Numbered from the stretch's first letter, positions 8,942-19,082 are shown. The stretch is DNA of 64,000 nucleotides from Polyangiaceae bacterium (GCA_016715885.1 JADJXL010000015.1:806001-870000); one strand, 5' to 3'. Notes: a model not told the origin generated them from the sequence alone. Translations and numbers: made by a program.

Positions 8942-9024
8942 GCGCGCGCGTCATGCGTGCACCATGCCAAACCGTTTTTCTCACCTTTTCTCGAAGGTTT
9001 TACCCGTCAGTCCTCGGCGAATGC

Positions 9025-9060
9025 CTGGCGGCCGCCATGGCGGAGGGTGGCGGCCGCCAG
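9025..9060. repeat. 36-bp palindromic repeat (copy 1)
   Basis: Perfect 12-bp arms CTGGCGGCCGCC (9025-9036) and GGCGGCCGCCAG (9049-9060) enclose a 12-nt loop. The reverse complement of the whole element, loop included, recurs at 44071-44105. It lies in the spacer before the double radical-SAM gene. Confidence 0.8.
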
Positions 9061-9192
9061 ACGATTGGCTCACGAACCGTCGGCTCGCTGTCGAGCACTG
9101 GGCCAACCCCCCGGGCGAGCAGACGTATTCCAAACCGCGATCCCCTGCGGCCATCCTTCCCAGCTCGAAGCGTTTCCCCTACGCTACGCCGC

Positions 9193-11532
9193 ATGTCCCG
9201 CATCGCGGTCGTCTTCCCTCCGATTCGCGTCTCGCGCGACTTCATCGACTACCCGTACTTCGCAGACGTCGGCGCCGTGCAAGCCGCAGCGGTCCTTCGC
9301 GCCGCCGGTCACCAAGTGCACCTCGTCGATGCGCTCGCCATGCCGGGCGCAACACTCACGCCCGACGACGCATCGCAGGTTTGTCTCGGCGCTCCGCTCG
9401 ATGACGTGATCGCTCGCATCGATGCAGACACCGACGCGGTGCTCGTCGCCTACACGCCGTTCCATCGGCCTCCGTCGCGTGATCCGCTCCTCGCCGACCT
9501 ATTCGTACGACTTCGTAAGGTTCGTTCTGACCGTCCGATTGTCCTGGCTGACCTCTACCAAAGTGGTCAACACGTCGTCGACGCGCCCTCGTCCGAAGTC
9601 CTCGCCGCGTACCCCGAAGTCACGGCGCTCGTGCGCTACGAGGCCGAAGGCGAGCTCGCTGCGCTCTTCGAACGGCTCGTGCGCGAAGGTGCACCGCAAG
9701 CGCCCTTCGTCGTGAATGGTTTGGACCCCAAGCATCTCGATGAGCTGCCGCTGCCCGCGTGGGACTTGGTCGACATGCCCGCGTACTTCGCGTTTCACGA
9801 AGCCGTCGTGCAAGGTCTCGGGCGGCCTGCATGGGCGTTTCCGATCGGTGGAGCGAGTGCACCGGTCTTGACGAGTCGCGGTTGCCCGTATCGATGCGTG
9901 CACTGCTCGTCGAACCCGACGTCGCGTACCGATGGAGACCTGGACAAACCGAAGACGCAACGACGTTATTCAGCAGCGTATCTCGACAAACTCTTCGGGA
10001 TGTTGCGTGAACGAGGTGTGCGGCGTGTGCACCTGCTCGACGAGCTCGTGAACGTGAACGAACGGCACTTCGATGCCGTGGTGGAGCTGCTCGAGAAACA
10101 CGACTTGTCGTTCGAGATTCCGAACGGCGTGCGCGCGGATTACGTGCTCGATCGGCACATCGCCGCGATGAAGGGTCGGATGACGACGCTGAGCGTGAGC
10201 GCCGAGAGCGGTGTGCAGCGCGTGGTGGACGAAGTCGTCGACAAGCAGCTCGACCTCGGCGCGATCCGCACGGTGGCGGGCTTGGCGAAAGAAGCGGGCC
10301 TGCCGCTGCTCGTGCATTTCATGATCGGTTTGCCCGGAGAAACTCGGAAGGAGATCAACGGGACGCTCGAGTTTGCCCTGGAACTTCACGAGCAAGCGGA
10401 CGTGATTCCGAGCGTGCAATTTGCAACTCCGCTGCCGGGCACGAGGCTCGGGGCGATGGCCATGCGAGCGAAGCGAGCGCTGCCCGTCGTATCGGATTGG
10501 GGGCCGCGATTTCAGCAAGAGCCGACGATCGAGACGGATGCATTTTCATTGGACGAGCTGCGCAAGTTCAAGTGGACGTTCGATCGGCGCATCGAGGCAT
10601 CGGCGGGGCCGAAAAAGGTGATCATGAACGTCACCTACAAGTGCAACAATCGGTGCACGTTTTGCGCTACGGGCACGCGCACTCAATTCGACGGTAATTA
10701 CGAACGGCAACGCGAATTGCTCGTGAAATATCGCAAGCTGGGCGTTACGTTGCTCGATTTCGACGGCGGCGAACCAACGCTCAACCCCAATCTTTTGCGA
10801 CTCGTCGAGTTTGCCAAGCGGATTGGGTACGAGCGGATCAACGTGACCACGAATGCGCGGATGGCGAGTTACGCGGACTTTGCGGAAAAACTCGTACATT
10901 CCGGGGTAACGTCGCTTCTGACGAGCATTCACGGGCCGGATGCGCAGACGCACGCGCAAAATGTGGGCGTGGCCGAAGCATTCGATCAAACGTGCGCGGG
11001 GGTGCGTAATTTCGTGCGTCTTGCGGTGCCCGGCGTGGAGCTCGGGGCGAACATTACGATTACGAAATCGAATCACAAAAAACTCGAAGCCACGACGGCT
11101 ATGATTTACGACCTTGGTTTGCGTTGGTTCAACATTCAATTCTTGACGCCATTCGGTCGCGCGACGAATTCGGTTTGTCCTGATACAACCGTGGCTGCGC
11201 AAGAAACGATGCGCGTCATCGACAAGTGGAAAGATCGCATCAAGTTTCAGGTCATCAATTTGCCGTTTTGCTTCATGCCGGGATACGAAGAATATCTCAT
11301 GGGCGACATGCTCAAGCTCGAGCGGCACATGCTCTTCGTGAACAACGAAGAAGTGAATTTGTTCGAATATTTGCGTGAGCGACGGGTGAAAAAGCCCGTA
11401 TGCGAATCGTGCCCGCACGCGATTTTCTGCGGCGGTTTTTATGAATTGGACGACGTCCCGGAGCCGACGTGGCTCGTGCGTCCGGAGGATCTGGTCCGCC
11501 CGATAGCGCCGGAAGTGCCGCGGGCATACTAA
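9193..11532 (+). CDS. tandem double radical-SAM protein with B12-binding-like N-terminus
   Basis: The frame is open from 8776, but the first 139 codons overlap transposon debris and a palindrome, so I start at the ATG at 9193 (MSRIAVVFPPIRVSRDFIDY), giving 779 residues. Residues 1-200 resemble the Rossmann-like cobalamin-binding domain of B12-type radical-SAM enzymes. A first 4Fe-4S site CPYRCVHC has Cys231, 235 and 238. A second complete site CNNRCTFC has Cys484, 488 and 491, preceded by KVIMNVTYK and followed by the GGEPTLN motif of SAM binding. The tail CESCPHAIFCGG (Cys737, 740, 746) is a shortened SPASM-like auxiliary cluster site. Two full radical-SAM cores in one chain are unusual; reaction and substrate are unknown. 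No precursor peptide is evident next to it. A small gene follows 42 bp later. Confidence 0.88.
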   Translation: MSRIAVVFPPIRVSRDFIDYPYFADVGAVQAAAVLRAAGHQVHLVDALAMPGATLTPDDASQVCLGAPLDDVIARIDADTDAVLVAYTPFHRPPSRDPLLADLFVRLRKVRSDRPIVLADLYQSGQHVVDAPSSEVLAAYPEVTALVRYEAEGELAALFERLVREGAPQAPFVVNGLDPKHLDELPLPAWDLVDMPAYFAFHEAVVQGLGRPAWAFPIGGASAPVLTSRGCPYRCVHCSSNPTSRTDGDLDKPKTQRRYSAAYLDKLFGMLRERGVRRVHLLDELVNVNERHFDAVVELLEKHDLSFEIPNGVRADYVLDRHIAAMKGRMTTLSVSAESGVQRVVDEVVDKQLDLGAIRTVAGLAKEAGLPLLVHFMIGLPGETRKEINGTLEFALELHEQADVIPSVQFATPLPGTRLGAMAMRAKRALPVVSDWGPRFQQEPTIETDAFSLDELRKFKWTFDRRIEASAGPKKVIMNVTYKCNNRCTFCATGTRTQFDGNYERQRELLVKYRKLGVTLLDFDGGEPTLNPNLLRLVEFAKRIGYERINVTTNARMASYADFAEKLVHSGVTSLLTSIHGPDAQTHAQNVGVAEAFDQTCAGVRNFVRLAVPGVELGANITITKSNHKKLEATTAMIYDLGLRWFNIQFLTPFGRATNSVCPDTTVAAQETMRVIDKWKDRIKFQVINLPFCFMPGYEEYLMGDMLKLERHMLFVNNEEVNLFEYLRERRVKKPVCESCPHAIFCGGFYELDDVPEPTWLVRPEDLVRPIAPEVPRAY

Positions 11533-11574
11533 ATCAGGCTCGACCTCCCGCGCTCTGTGCTATAAGGGACCCTG

Positions 11575-11829
11575 ATGGGCAAGCCGAGTTATGACGAACG
11601 GACGCTGGCGGCATATTTTCAGCCGCTCGACGCTATCGTCTGGGAAGATCCGCTCGTCCGTCCGGTTTTGGAAAGTCTAGCGGAAACCGATCCAGACCTG
11701 CTTGCAGCGGTGGCTGACGTTGATCGGTCGCAGATAAGGCAATGTCTCGATCGGACGCCTGCCGAACGTCTTGCTACGGCAGCCGCTCATTGGCGCGGAT
11801 TGTCGAGGTGGCGTCTTGTCGGTCCGTGA
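11575..11829 (+). CDS. small helical protein paired with nucleotidyltransferase
   Basis: An 84-residue acidic protein starting MGKPSYDERTLAAYFQPLDA, containing VDRSQIRQCLDRTPAERLAT, the pattern (D-R-S/T-L-I ... TP-x-ER-L) often seen in small proteins encoded directly before nucleotidyltransferase-fold genes in myxobacteria and other phyla. No membrane segment or catalytic motif. Its stop overlaps the likely start of the next gene by 14 bp, suggesting translational coupling and a joint function, possibly as the partner in a toxin-antitoxin-like pair. Role is inference. Confidence 0.6.
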   Translation: MGKPSYDERTLAAYFQPLDAIVWEDPLVRPVLESLAETDPDLLAAVADVDRSQIRQCLDRTPAERLATAAAHWRGLSRWRLVGP

Positions 11830-12322
11830 ATCCATCGACGCCATTGTGCACGAGCTTCATGCTGCGGGTGTCGAATTCATCATAGTTGGCGCGACGGCGG
11901 CGGTCATGGTCGGCACTCCCATCCTGACGCAAGACGTCGATATCGTACCCCGAAGAACTCTGGAGAACGCTCAACGGCTTCATGAATGGTTGCTCGCACA
12001 CGGAGCTTATCATCGTCTCGATCTGGCAAATCGACGCTTGCCGCCCACACGCGATGTGCTCATGGGTCACGGGCACGTCAATCTTCAAATCGACTTGGGG
12101 ATGCTGGATATCCTTTGCGAGCTCGAAACTGGGCAAGGTTATGAAGAATTGCTCGCCGATACGGTCCTCGTGGATATCGGCGACGGCAAGCTCGTTCGCG
12201 TCTTGAGTTTGTCGAGGCTAATTGCCGCAAAGGCACACGCAGGCCGGCCCAAGGACCGAGCTGTCTTACCAGTCCTCATGGCAACGCTCGACGAGCAGAA
12301 GCGGCGTGGCTCATCTGGATGA
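11816..12322 (+). CDS. nucleotidyltransferase-fold protein (AbiEii/DUF6036-like)
   Basis: About 168 residues from the TTG at 11816; the frame is open from 11771 but the domain begins right after the TTG (SVRESIDAIVHELHAAGVEF). FIIVGATAAVMVG, QDVDIVPRR and later LQIDLGMLDI are the helical Gly motif and the acidic strands of the minimal nucleotidyltransferase fold (metal-binding Asp pair in DVDIV). The C-terminal VLSLSRLIAAKAHAGRPKDR is the usual end of this family, in which members act as toxins, antitoxins or hypothetical enzymes beside a small partner. Tight overlap with the preceding 84-residue gene supports a two-gene module. No substrate can be deduced. Confidence 0.65.
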   Translation: MSVRESIDAIVHELHAAGVEFIIVGATAAVMVGTPILTQDVDIVPRRTLENAQRLHEWLLAHGAYHRLDLANRRLPPTRDVLMGHGHVNLQIDLGMLDILCELETGQGYEELLADTVLVDIGDGKLVRVLSLSRLIAAKAHAGRPKDRAVLPVLMATLDEQKRRGSSG

Positions 12323-12355
12323 ATCCAGCGCCGCTCTTGCCGAGCCTGCCTCTGC

Positions 12356-13141
12356 TCACGGCGACACGACGAGCTCGCCGAAAAGCGCCGATGCGTACCG
12401 ATCGTCCATGTCGATGGCATCGCTCTGCGCATCGCGGTCGATGGGATTGATTCCGCAATAAGCGACGCTGGCCAGGTGCCTCCACCGACCGGCTCGTTCG
12501 GGTTCGTCCGGAAGAACAGGCGTCGTGCAAGTAAAACACCCGATCGTCGGATATCCCATGGCATGCAGCGGATTGACGACGATGTGCGGGTCGGCGGCGA
12601 TCATTGCATCGAGCTTTTCGCGCGTCACGTCCGCGAGCGGATGGACGCGCAAGGCATTCATTTCGGTATCGATGTCGAACACGCGTGTTTTGCTACGAGC
12701 GCCGCCTTCTTCGCGACGAAGTGCGCTGACGAGCGCGTCGTAGCGCCCTTTTTGCGCGAGCAGCGGTTGGCGTTTACGCAGCGAGCAGCAGCGCTCTTGG
12801 CCTTCGCGGGTCATGTAGAGCAGGCCCTCTTCGGCCGTTTGCTGAGCGAACGAACGATATGGGAAACGCGTAATGATGCGCAAGTGCGTGTGCGTGCGAG
12901 CGAGCTCGTCGCGCGTGGCCAGGGTTTCTCGATGCATGACGCCCGAGTCGACGAAGAGGACGTCGAAGTCGAGCGCTTCGCGGTCGGCAAGGCGGCAGAG
13001 CAAAGATCCGGCGCGCTGCATGCCCGAGAGGATGGCGCTGCGCGACCCGAAGACGCGGTGAACGAAGCGAAGGATGTCGATGGGTTCGGCGTTCGCGAAC
13101 CGCTCGTTCAAGGCATCGAGACTCTCGATGGAGATGCGCAT
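12356..13141 (-). CDS. phosphoadenylyl/adenylyl-sulfate reductase family protein (CysH-like)
   Basis: From the ATG at 13141 the product has 261 residues (the open frame extends upstream but would run through the divergent ATPase gene). It has the PAPS/APS-reductase fold: FVDSGVMHRETLATRDELA, YRSFAQQTAEEGL, then the iron-sulfur cysteines in RCCSLRKRQPL and TIGCFTCTTPV, as in APS-type reductases with a 4Fe-4S cluster. The catalytic tail motif, usually ECGLH or ECGIH, here reads YCGIN, so the nucleophilic cysteine is kept but its neighbours differ. The N-terminal nucleotide loop (AILSGMQRAGSLL) is also unlike the usual SFGAE form. It could be a true reductase with altered specificity or another CysH-superfamily enzyme. 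About 115 bp separate it from the divergent ArsA-like gene. Confidence 0.75.
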   Translation of the reverse strand: MRISIESLDALNERFANAEPIDILRFVHRVFGSRSAILSGMQRAGSLLCRLADREALDFDVLFVDSGVMHRETLATRDELARTHTHLRIITRFPYRSFAQQTAEEGLLYMTREGQERCCSLRKRQPLLAQKGRYDALVSALRREEGGARSKTRVFDIDTEMNALRVHPLADVTREKLDAMIAADPHIVVNPLHAMGYPTIGCFTCTTPVLPDEPERAGRWRHLASVAYCGINPIDRDAQSDAIDMDDRYASALFGELVVSP

Positions 13142-13255
13142 GGCAGACGTGCTAGCACATCTTGCGTGCCCGTCGGCAGATGTGCGCCTTGTGCGATGGT
13201 GTGGATCAAGTCGCTTGCATTCACGTGGTTTTGCGCCTAAGGAATCGCCGCACCC

Positions 13256-14236
13256 ATGCCCACTTCTCCCTCGGTAAGCCAAGCTTCGGGCCGGCTCGTC
13301 CATGACCTGGGACGGCGGCGATTTCTCTTCGTGACGGGCAAAGGCGGCGTCGGAAAAACGACGTTTTCTGCAGCTCTTGCGGTGGCGCTCGCCCGCGAGG
13401 GCAAGCGGGTGCTCGTGGCCTTGTGCAATACGAAAGAACGACTTTCCGCGGTCATGGGAACGAAGCCCATTGGGGACGATATCGTTCCGGTCGCGGAAAA
13501 TGTGTGGGGCGTGAACATTTCGCCGGAAAAGGCGCTGTTCGAATATGGCGCGATGGTGCTCAAGGTGCGCGCCGTGGCGCACGCGGTCTTCGAGAACAAA
13601 TACACGAGCGCTTTTTTTCGAGCAGTTCCGGGCCTTTATGAATGGGCGATGCTCGGCAAAGCCTGGTTTCATACGACGGAAACGCGCGACGATGGCAAAC
13701 CGCGTTTCGACATCGTGCTGCTCGATGCGCCCGCGACAGGGCACGGCATCGACATGCTGCGCGTGCCCAAAGTCATTCTCGATGTCGTGCCTCCAGGCGT
13801 TTTGCGGCGTGATGCCGAAGCTGCTTGGGCGATGTTTCGCGACCCGCAACAAAGTGGCGTCGTGGTCGTGACCCTACCGGAAGAAATGCCCACGCAAGAA
13901 ACGCTCGATCTCGTGACGACCATCGACCGCGAGCTTTCGCTGCCCGTATTGCGCCTGGTGATCAATGGTGTATTGCCGCCACTGTTTTCGCCTGAGGAGC
14001 GCGAGCGATTGGCGGCCTTGTCGGACCTTTTGTCCATCGATGCGCCCGATCGTACGCAAAATGCGCCCGAATGTGCGCTCGTGGCAGGAGCGCGGCGCGC
14101 GGTGCGCGAACGAGTCCAGGCGGAAAGTTTGGAGAGGCTCGCCAAAGAATCGACCTTGCCGCAAATGAAGCTGCCGTATCTCTTCGATGAAGCGTCGACC
14201 GCACAAGGCACGCGAATGCTCGCATCCTTGCTGTAG
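13256..14236 (+). CDS. ArsA/GET3-type anion-transporting ATPase family protein
   Basis: A 326-residue P-loop ATPase of the SIMIBI class. It has the deviant Walker A FVTGKGGVGKTTFSAALAVA near residues 24-43, with the signature lysine of ArsA/GET3. Other motifs are the switch region DIVLLDAPATGHGIDML and LVINGVLPPLF. Related proteins pump arsenite with ArsB or deliver membrane proteins; there is no arsB or arsR nearby, so an arsenic role is not supported. It is one ATPase domain in length, not the duplicated form. The divergent CysH-like gene shares its upstream region. Its last 18 bp and the flank after the stop are duplicated 4.9 kb away (19118-19189). Confidence 0.85.
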   Translation: MPTSPSVSQASGRLVHDLGRRRFLFVTGKGGVGKTTFSAALAVALAREGKRVLVALCNTKERLSAVMGTKPIGDDIVPVAENVWGVNISPEKALFEYGAMVLKVRAVAHAVFENKYTSAFFRAVPGLYEWAMLGKAWFHTTETRDDGKPRFDIVLLDAPATGHGIDMLRVPKVILDVVPPGVLRRDAEAAWAMFRDPQQSGVVVVTLPEEMPTQETLDLVTTIDRELSLPVLRLVINGVLPPLFSPEERERLAALSDLLSIDAPDRTQNAPECALVAGARRAVRERVQAESLERLAKESTLPQMKLPYLFDEASTAQGTRMLASLL

Positions 14237-14290
14237 CGAATTCAGCCCATCGGATATCAAGGCTCGCAAATGTTGTCAGGCGAGCAGTCA
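14219..14290. repeat. 72-bp direct repeat, copy A (convergent 3' ends)
   Basis: Contains the last codons and stop of the ArsA-like gene and, on the other strand, the end of a cysteine-rich gene. It aligns without gaps to 19118-19189 with about three substitutions, then similarity stops sharply at 14290. Confidence 0.85.
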
Positions 14291-14375
14291 TTACTGATGG
14301 ATTGGCATTGGTGCACGACGCTCCAAGGCATGCCGGGCATTTCGATTCACCACAATCGATGTCCACTGCGTCGCT
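14257..14375 (-). pseudogene. remnant of cysteine-rich lipoprotein gene
   Basis: The minus strand between the ArsA stop and the kinase start reads DIDCGESKCPACLGASCTN and, in another frame, SNDCSPDNICEP before the stop at 14257-14259. Both match parts of the intact cysteine-rich lipoprotein at 19156-19893 (VDCGGSKCAPCAG and SSDCSPDNICEP). It is therefore the decayed tail of a paralogue, with internal deletion and a frameshift. It lies tail-to-tail with the ArsA-like gene, the same arrangement as the mirror-image remnant at 19083-19135. Confidence 0.7.
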
Positions 14376-14474
14376 TGCAATCGAAAGCCTCCTCTCCTCG
14401 GCGTTGCGTAAAGAATCTCCCCGCTCTCGCCGCCAACCCGGTATCATTGCGGTTTCCCCTCATGAGCGTGCACG

Positions 14475-17400
14475 ATGAATCCTGCTGAGAACCGAGCTGT
14501 CGACATGGCCGCGGCGTCTCTAGCCGCGACGACATCGAACGAGTCTTGGGGCATTCCGGGCATCGAACCTGGCACCGTCCTCAAACATTACGAAATCATC
14601 CGGCAGCTCGGTGCGGGTGGAATGGGCATCGTATTCCTCGCCCGCGACACGCGTCTCGGGCGCCTGGTCGCCGTCAAGTTTCTCCTCGATGTCAGCGGTC
14701 CCGCGGTGCAACGTTTTCTCACCGAGGCCCGGACGACCGCCGAATGCCGACATGAAAACATCGTCGTCATTTATGATGTGGACGAGGTGCATGGTTATCC
14801 CTACATGGTCCTCGAATACATCGACGGTCGCACGCTTCGCGCCGTCATGACCGAGCACGAACGCTCGGTCGGTGCAGAGCTCATTGCGAGCTGGGCGGTC
14901 GAGCTCGTTCTCCCCGTCGTGAAAGCGCTTGCGTGTGCCCACGAAATGGGCATCGTTCACCGCGACCTGAAACCCGAAAACATTCTTTTGACCAATACTG
15001 GATTCGTCAAGGTCCTTGATTTTGGCATCGCCAAAAGAGTCTCCAGTGCGCTCGCTTCGACGATACAAGCTGCTCGGGCTGGGCACATCGAAGGTGGGAA
15101 TCAGACGCAGGACGGATTGCTGGTCGGCACCATGCCGTACATGTCTCCCGAGCAATGGCAGGGAGACGAAATCGATGCGCGCACCGACATTTGGGCGGTC
15201 GGCGTCATTCTTTTCGAAATGCTCGTAGGCGAGCATCCGCTCGCGCCAGCGTCATTACCACAGCTCCTGACCGTGGTGGATCTCGACGTGCCGATGCCAA
15301 GTGCACGTGCAGCGCGTCCGGACGCGGGACTTCTGGGCGACGTCATCGACCATTGCTTGAAGAAACGTAAAGCAGAACGAATTGCTACGGCACGCGCGCT
15401 GCTCGACGAGCTTCAAGCGCTCGGTCATGACGGTCCTGCGGCGAGCATCGCCAAAGACGAGAGCCCATTTGCCGGTCTCGCGGCTTTTCAAGAATCGGAT
15501 GCGTCACGGTTCTTTGGGCGTGAAAATGACGTCGCGGCGGTCATTGGTAAACTTCGCAATCAACCGCTCGTTGCCATCGCTGGGCCATCGGGGGCTGGCA
15601 AGTCTTCGTTCATTCGAGCGGGTGTCATTCCGGCGCTGAAACGATCGGCGCAACGTGTGGAGACGTTCGTCGTTCGTCCTGGGCGACGCCCGCTCGCGGC
15701 GCTTGCGGATGTCCTTGCATTCCTTGCGGACACGGCTGCAAAAACGGATACGAATGCCGAAATCGATCCCGAAACAGTCGCTTCCATGTTGCGCACACAG
15801 CCTGGGTATTTCGGCGCGCGGCTTCGTGCGCGTTGTCGAAGGCGGGCGGGCGAACATCGCATTCTCATCGTCGTGGATCAGCTCGAAGAATTGTATACAC
15901 TCGGCATCGATTCCGAGGAGCGAGCGGCATTCTATGCTTGCATCGAAGGCGTCGCGGACGATGCAGCGTCCCCCCTTCGAGTCATCGTCACGATCCGCGC
16001 AGATTTTCTCGATCGGCTCGCGGGTGACCGTCGTTTCATGGCCGAAGTCACGCAGGGGTTGGTCTTTTTGCCGCCCATGGGGCGGGATGGTTTGCGAGAT
16101 GCATTGACGAGACCGCTCGTCGCATTGAAATATCAATTCGAAGACGAATCGCTCGTGGACGAAATGGTCGACAGCCTCGACGGGACACGTTGTCCATTAC
16201 CGCTTTTGCAATTCACCGCCACCAAGCTTTGGGAGGCACGTGATCGGCAAAGGCGGCTCTTGACGCGTGACGCGTATCGATCCGTGGGCGGCGTCGCTGG
16301 TGCACTTTCGACGCATGCCGACGCCGTACTTTCAGGCCTGACGTTGCCCGAGCAGCGGCTTGCGCGTTCGGTGTTCATAAGGCTGGTTACTCCCGAGCGC
16401 ACACGTGCCATCGTGCGAATGGACGAGCTCGTCACGCTCGATGACGAAGGCAGTCTCGTGGAGCAGGTGGTCCACCGCCTTGCAGGTGCGCGCCTTTTGT
16501 TGATCGAGGCGGGCGACGATCAAATGGGCAAGACCGTCGAATTGGCGCACGAGTCGCTGATCGAGCGATGGGTGCGGTTCCGGCAATGGCTCGACGAAGA
16601 CGAGCACGACGCGCAATTTTTGACACAATTGCGCACGGCCGCCCAGCAATGGCAAAAAAACGGCGAACCGGATGGGCTTTTGTGGCGTGATCGAGCTGCG
16701 CTGGAGGCGGGGCATTGGCTCGCGCGACGCCGTGCAGAGCGGGGCGCAGAGGCCACGAGTGGGCTTGGCAAAGGCGAGCTGCGGTATCTCCAAGCGGTCA
16801 TTACATTGGCGGAACGAATGCGCCGATGGAGAATGCTCGTCGCGGCTGTCGTCATCGGAGCGCTCGCAGTCATTGCCGTCGCCGTGTCGGTGCTGGCATT
16901 TCATGCACACGGACAGGCATTGCGCGCCAACGAGCAGGCTCGGCGCGCGGATGACCAAGCCAAACATGCGCAGCAAGAAGCTCGGCAAGCTCGTAATGCC
17001 ACGCGTATGGCCGCTGCGCGCGAAATGCAACACGATCCCACGAGCGTCCTCGCGGTCCTGCGCGAAGCCGAAGAGCCGGACGTACCGCGGGGATGGTCCG
17101 AATTGACTCGATGGGCCCTTTATGCAGGAGTCGCACGGAGCGTCCTCAGCCACCCCGATGGAGTGGCGTATGCAGCATGGAGCCCCGATGGCCAAACCAT
17201 CGTAACCGCCTCGCGAGACAACAAAGTGCGCTCGTGGAATGCCAATGGAATGGCCGAACCCACGATGCTTCGAGGTCACGAGAATCACGTCTGGTCCGCG
17301 GCATTCAGCCCCGATGGCAAGTTTGTCGCGAGCGCATCATCCGACAAAACCGCCCTCGTGCAGAGGGCCGATGGCACGGGCGAGCCCGTGATTCTTCGAG

Positions 17401-19046
17401 GTCATACGGACGTCGTTTGGACGGCCATGTTCGATCCAGGCGGCCAGCATGTCCTCACGGCATCCTTGGATCGCACTGCGCGTATTTGGAAAACCAATGG
17501 CTCGGGCGAACCAGTGATTCTGCGGGGTCATGCGGGAGGCATTCGCTCGGCGGCTTTCAGCCCCGATGGCAAGCACATCGTGACCGCATCATTCGACAAA
17601 ACCGCGCGCGTGTGGACTGTCGATGGCACCAAACAACCCGTGATTCTTCTTGGTCACGCGGACGTCGTATCCTGGGCGTCATGGAGCCCCGATGGCAAGC
17701 GCATCGTCACGGCATCTTGGGATAGGACGATTCGCGTGTGGGACGCCGAGGGCACGGGCAAACCATTGATCATCCATGCTCACGACGACCGGATCCATTC
17801 GGCTTTTTTCAGCCCCGACGGGCGACGCATCCTCACGGCGTCGCAGGACAAAACCGTAAGACTTTGGAATGCCCATGGCGCCCGTGAACCATTGATTCTT
17901 CGAGGTCATGACGACTTCGTCTGGTCCGCGGAATTTACGAACGACGGCAAGCGTATCGTCACGGCGTCGACGGATACCACGGCGCGTGTCTATGAAGTCG
18001 ACGGTACCGGCGACCCAAAAATCCTGCGCGGTCACGACGAAGCCGTCGTCGCGGTGGCAATTCATCCTAGCGGCAAACGCATCGCGTCTGCTTCGTACGA
18101 CAAAACCGCGCGACTGTGGGATGAAAGCGGCGCGGGCGAACCCTTGGTATTTCGCGGTCACGAAGGACCGCTCGCGTCGGTTGCATTCAGCCCGAGCGGC
18201 GAGCGTATGGTCACCGCCTCGTATGATTCCAGCGCGCGCGTATGGAACGTGAATGGGCAAGACAAACCCATCGTCCTCGAAGGGCACACCAATGCGGTCC
18301 GATCCGCCGCATTCGTCGATGAGCAACGAATCGTCACGGCCTCGCACGATGGAACGGCGCGGGTATGGAACGCTGATGGGACCGGCAATCCACTCGTGCT
18401 CCGCGGTCATACGGATCAGGTCGTCGCCGTCGCCGTCGATCCAAGCAAAGAACGTTTGATCACGACATCGATGGACGGGACCGCAAGGTTATCGCGCGTC
18501 GACGGTACGGGCGAGTCCGTCGTGTTTCGAGGTCACGAAGGCCCGATCTGGTCTGCAGCATGGAGCCCCGACGGAAAACGTGTCGCCACCGGATCTCACG
18601 ACAAAACGACGCGTATCTGGAGCGCCGATGGGTCCAGCGCGCCCATCGTGCTGCGTGGTCATGAGCATTGGGTCTTGTCCGTCGCCTGGAGCCCCGATGG
18701 AAAGCGCATCGTCACCGCATCGCAGGACAAGACCGTGAGGGTCTGGAATGCGGACGGTACAGGCATGCTCCTGGTGCTTCGCGGCAATGCCGCCTTCAAT
18801 CATGCGTCCTGGACCCCTGACGGCAATAGCATCGTCGCCAGCTCGGACGACAAGACCATTTCGATATGGTCCGATCTCGAGCCTGTCCACGGTATTTTGG
18901 ATGCGAGGTTATGGAAGGCGACGACCTATTGCATGCCCATCGATCGTCGAATCAAGATCCTCGGCCTGCCGAGCGACGTCGCGGAGGCAAGTCGAGACGC
19001 GTGTCGAGCTCGAGTCGGCAAGGTTTGGCAGGGAGAGGCACGCTGA
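14475..19046 (+). CDS. Ser/Thr kinase - STAND NTPase - 14 x WD40 protein
   Basis: A 1523-residue multidomain signalling protein. Residues 38-315 form a complete kinase: [11 protein letters not shown] loop, Lys68 in VAVK, catalytic HRDLKPEN (Asp164), DFG (Asp182) and [10 protein letters not shown]. Then comes an nSTAND-type NTPase starting [17 protein letters not shown], with Walker [10 protein letters not shown] at 370-378 and Walker B-like [14 protein letters not shown] membrane segment lies near 786-808 ([20 protein letters not shown]), followed by an Ala/Gln/Arg coiled coil. From about residue 897 I count 14 WD40 repeats with the pattern GH...[17 protein letters not shown], enough for two seven-bladed propellers. 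All kinase residues are present, so it should be active, with the WD40 part on the other side of the membrane from the kinase. The ligand is unknown. The gene is flanked by a duplicated, decayed locus. Confidence 0.93.
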   Translation: MNPAENRAVDMAAASLAATTSNESWGIPGIEPGTVLKHYEIIRQLGAGGMGIVFLARDTRLGRLVAVKFLLDVSGPAVQRFLTEARTTAECRHENIVVIYDVDEVHGYPYMVLEYIDGRTLRAVMTEHERSVGAELIASWAVELVLPVVKALACAHEMGIVHRDLKPENILLTNTGFVKVLDFGIAKRVSSALASTIQAARAGHIEGGNQTQDGLLVGTMPYMSPEQWQGDEIDARTDIWAVGVILFEMLVGEHPLAPASLPQLLTVVDLDVPMPSARAARPDAGLLGDVIDHCLKKRKAERIATARALLDELQALGHDGPAASIAKDESPFAGLAAFQESDASRFFGRENDVAAVIGKLRNQPLVAIAGPSGAGKSSFIRAGVIPALKRSAQRVETFVVRPGRRPLAALADVLAFLADTAAKTDTNAEIDPETVASMLRTQPGYFGARLRARCRRRAGEHRILIVVDQLEELYTLGIDSEERAAFYACIEGVADDAASPLRVIVTIRADFLDRLAGDRRFMAEVTQGLVFLPPMGRDGLRDALTRPLVALKYQFEDESLVDEMVDSLDGTRCPLPLLQFTATKLWEARDRQRRLLTRDAYRSVGGVAGALSTHADAVLSGLTLPEQRLARSVFIRLVTPERTRAIVRMDELVTLDDEGSLVEQVVHRLAGARLLLIEAGDDQMGKTVELAHESLIERWVRFRQWLDEDEHDAQFLTQLRTAAQQWQKNGEPDGLLWRDRAALEAGHWLARRRAERGAEATSGLGKGELRYLQAVITLAERMRRWRMLVAAVVIGALAVIAVAVSVLAFHAHGQALRANEQARRADDQAKHAQQEARQARNATRMAAAREMQHDPTSVLAVLREAEEPDVPRGWSELTRWALYAGVARSVLSHPDGVAYAAWSPDGQTIVTASRDNKVRSWNANGMAEPTMLRGHENHVWSAAFSPDGKFVASASSDKTALVQRADGTGEPVILRGHTDVVWTAMFDPGGQHVLTASLDRTARIWKTNGSGEPVILRGHAGGIRSAAFSPDGKHIVTASFDKTARVWTVDGTKQPVILLGHADVVSWASWSPDGKRIVTASWDRTIRVWDAEGTGKPLIIHAHDDRIHSAFFSPDGRRILTASQDKTVRLWNAHGAREPLILRGHDDFVWSAEFTNDGKRIVTASTDTTARVYEVDGTGDPKILRGHDEAVVAVAIHPSGKRIASASYDKTARLWDESGAGEPLVFRGHEGPLASVAFSPSGERMVTASYDSSARVWNVNGQDKPIVLEGHTNAVRSAAFVDEQRIVTASHDGTARVWNADGTGNPLVLRGHTDQVVAVAVDPSKERLITTSMDGTARLSRVDGTGESVVFRGHEGPIWSAAWSPDGKRVATGSHDKTTRIWSADGSSAPIVLRGHEHWVLSVAWSPDGKRIVTASQDKTVRVWNADGTGMLLVLRGNAAFNHASWTPDGNSIVASSDDKTISIWSDLEPVHGILDARLWKATTYCMPIDRRIKILGLPSDVAEASRDACRARVGKVWQGEAR

Positions 19047-19082
19047 CCACAACGCTCGAGCTGCTTTGCTGAATCCGTACGC

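Noticed and set aside
8776..9192. N-terminal extension of the double radical-SAM frame
   Set aside because: The 139 extra codons pass through transposon debris and a palindrome; the domain begins at ATG 9193.
13256..14236. arsenic-resistance operon around the ArsA-like ATPase
   Set aside because: No arsB, arsC or arsR gene adjoins and the neighbour is a CysH-like reductase; only the ATPase family is supported.
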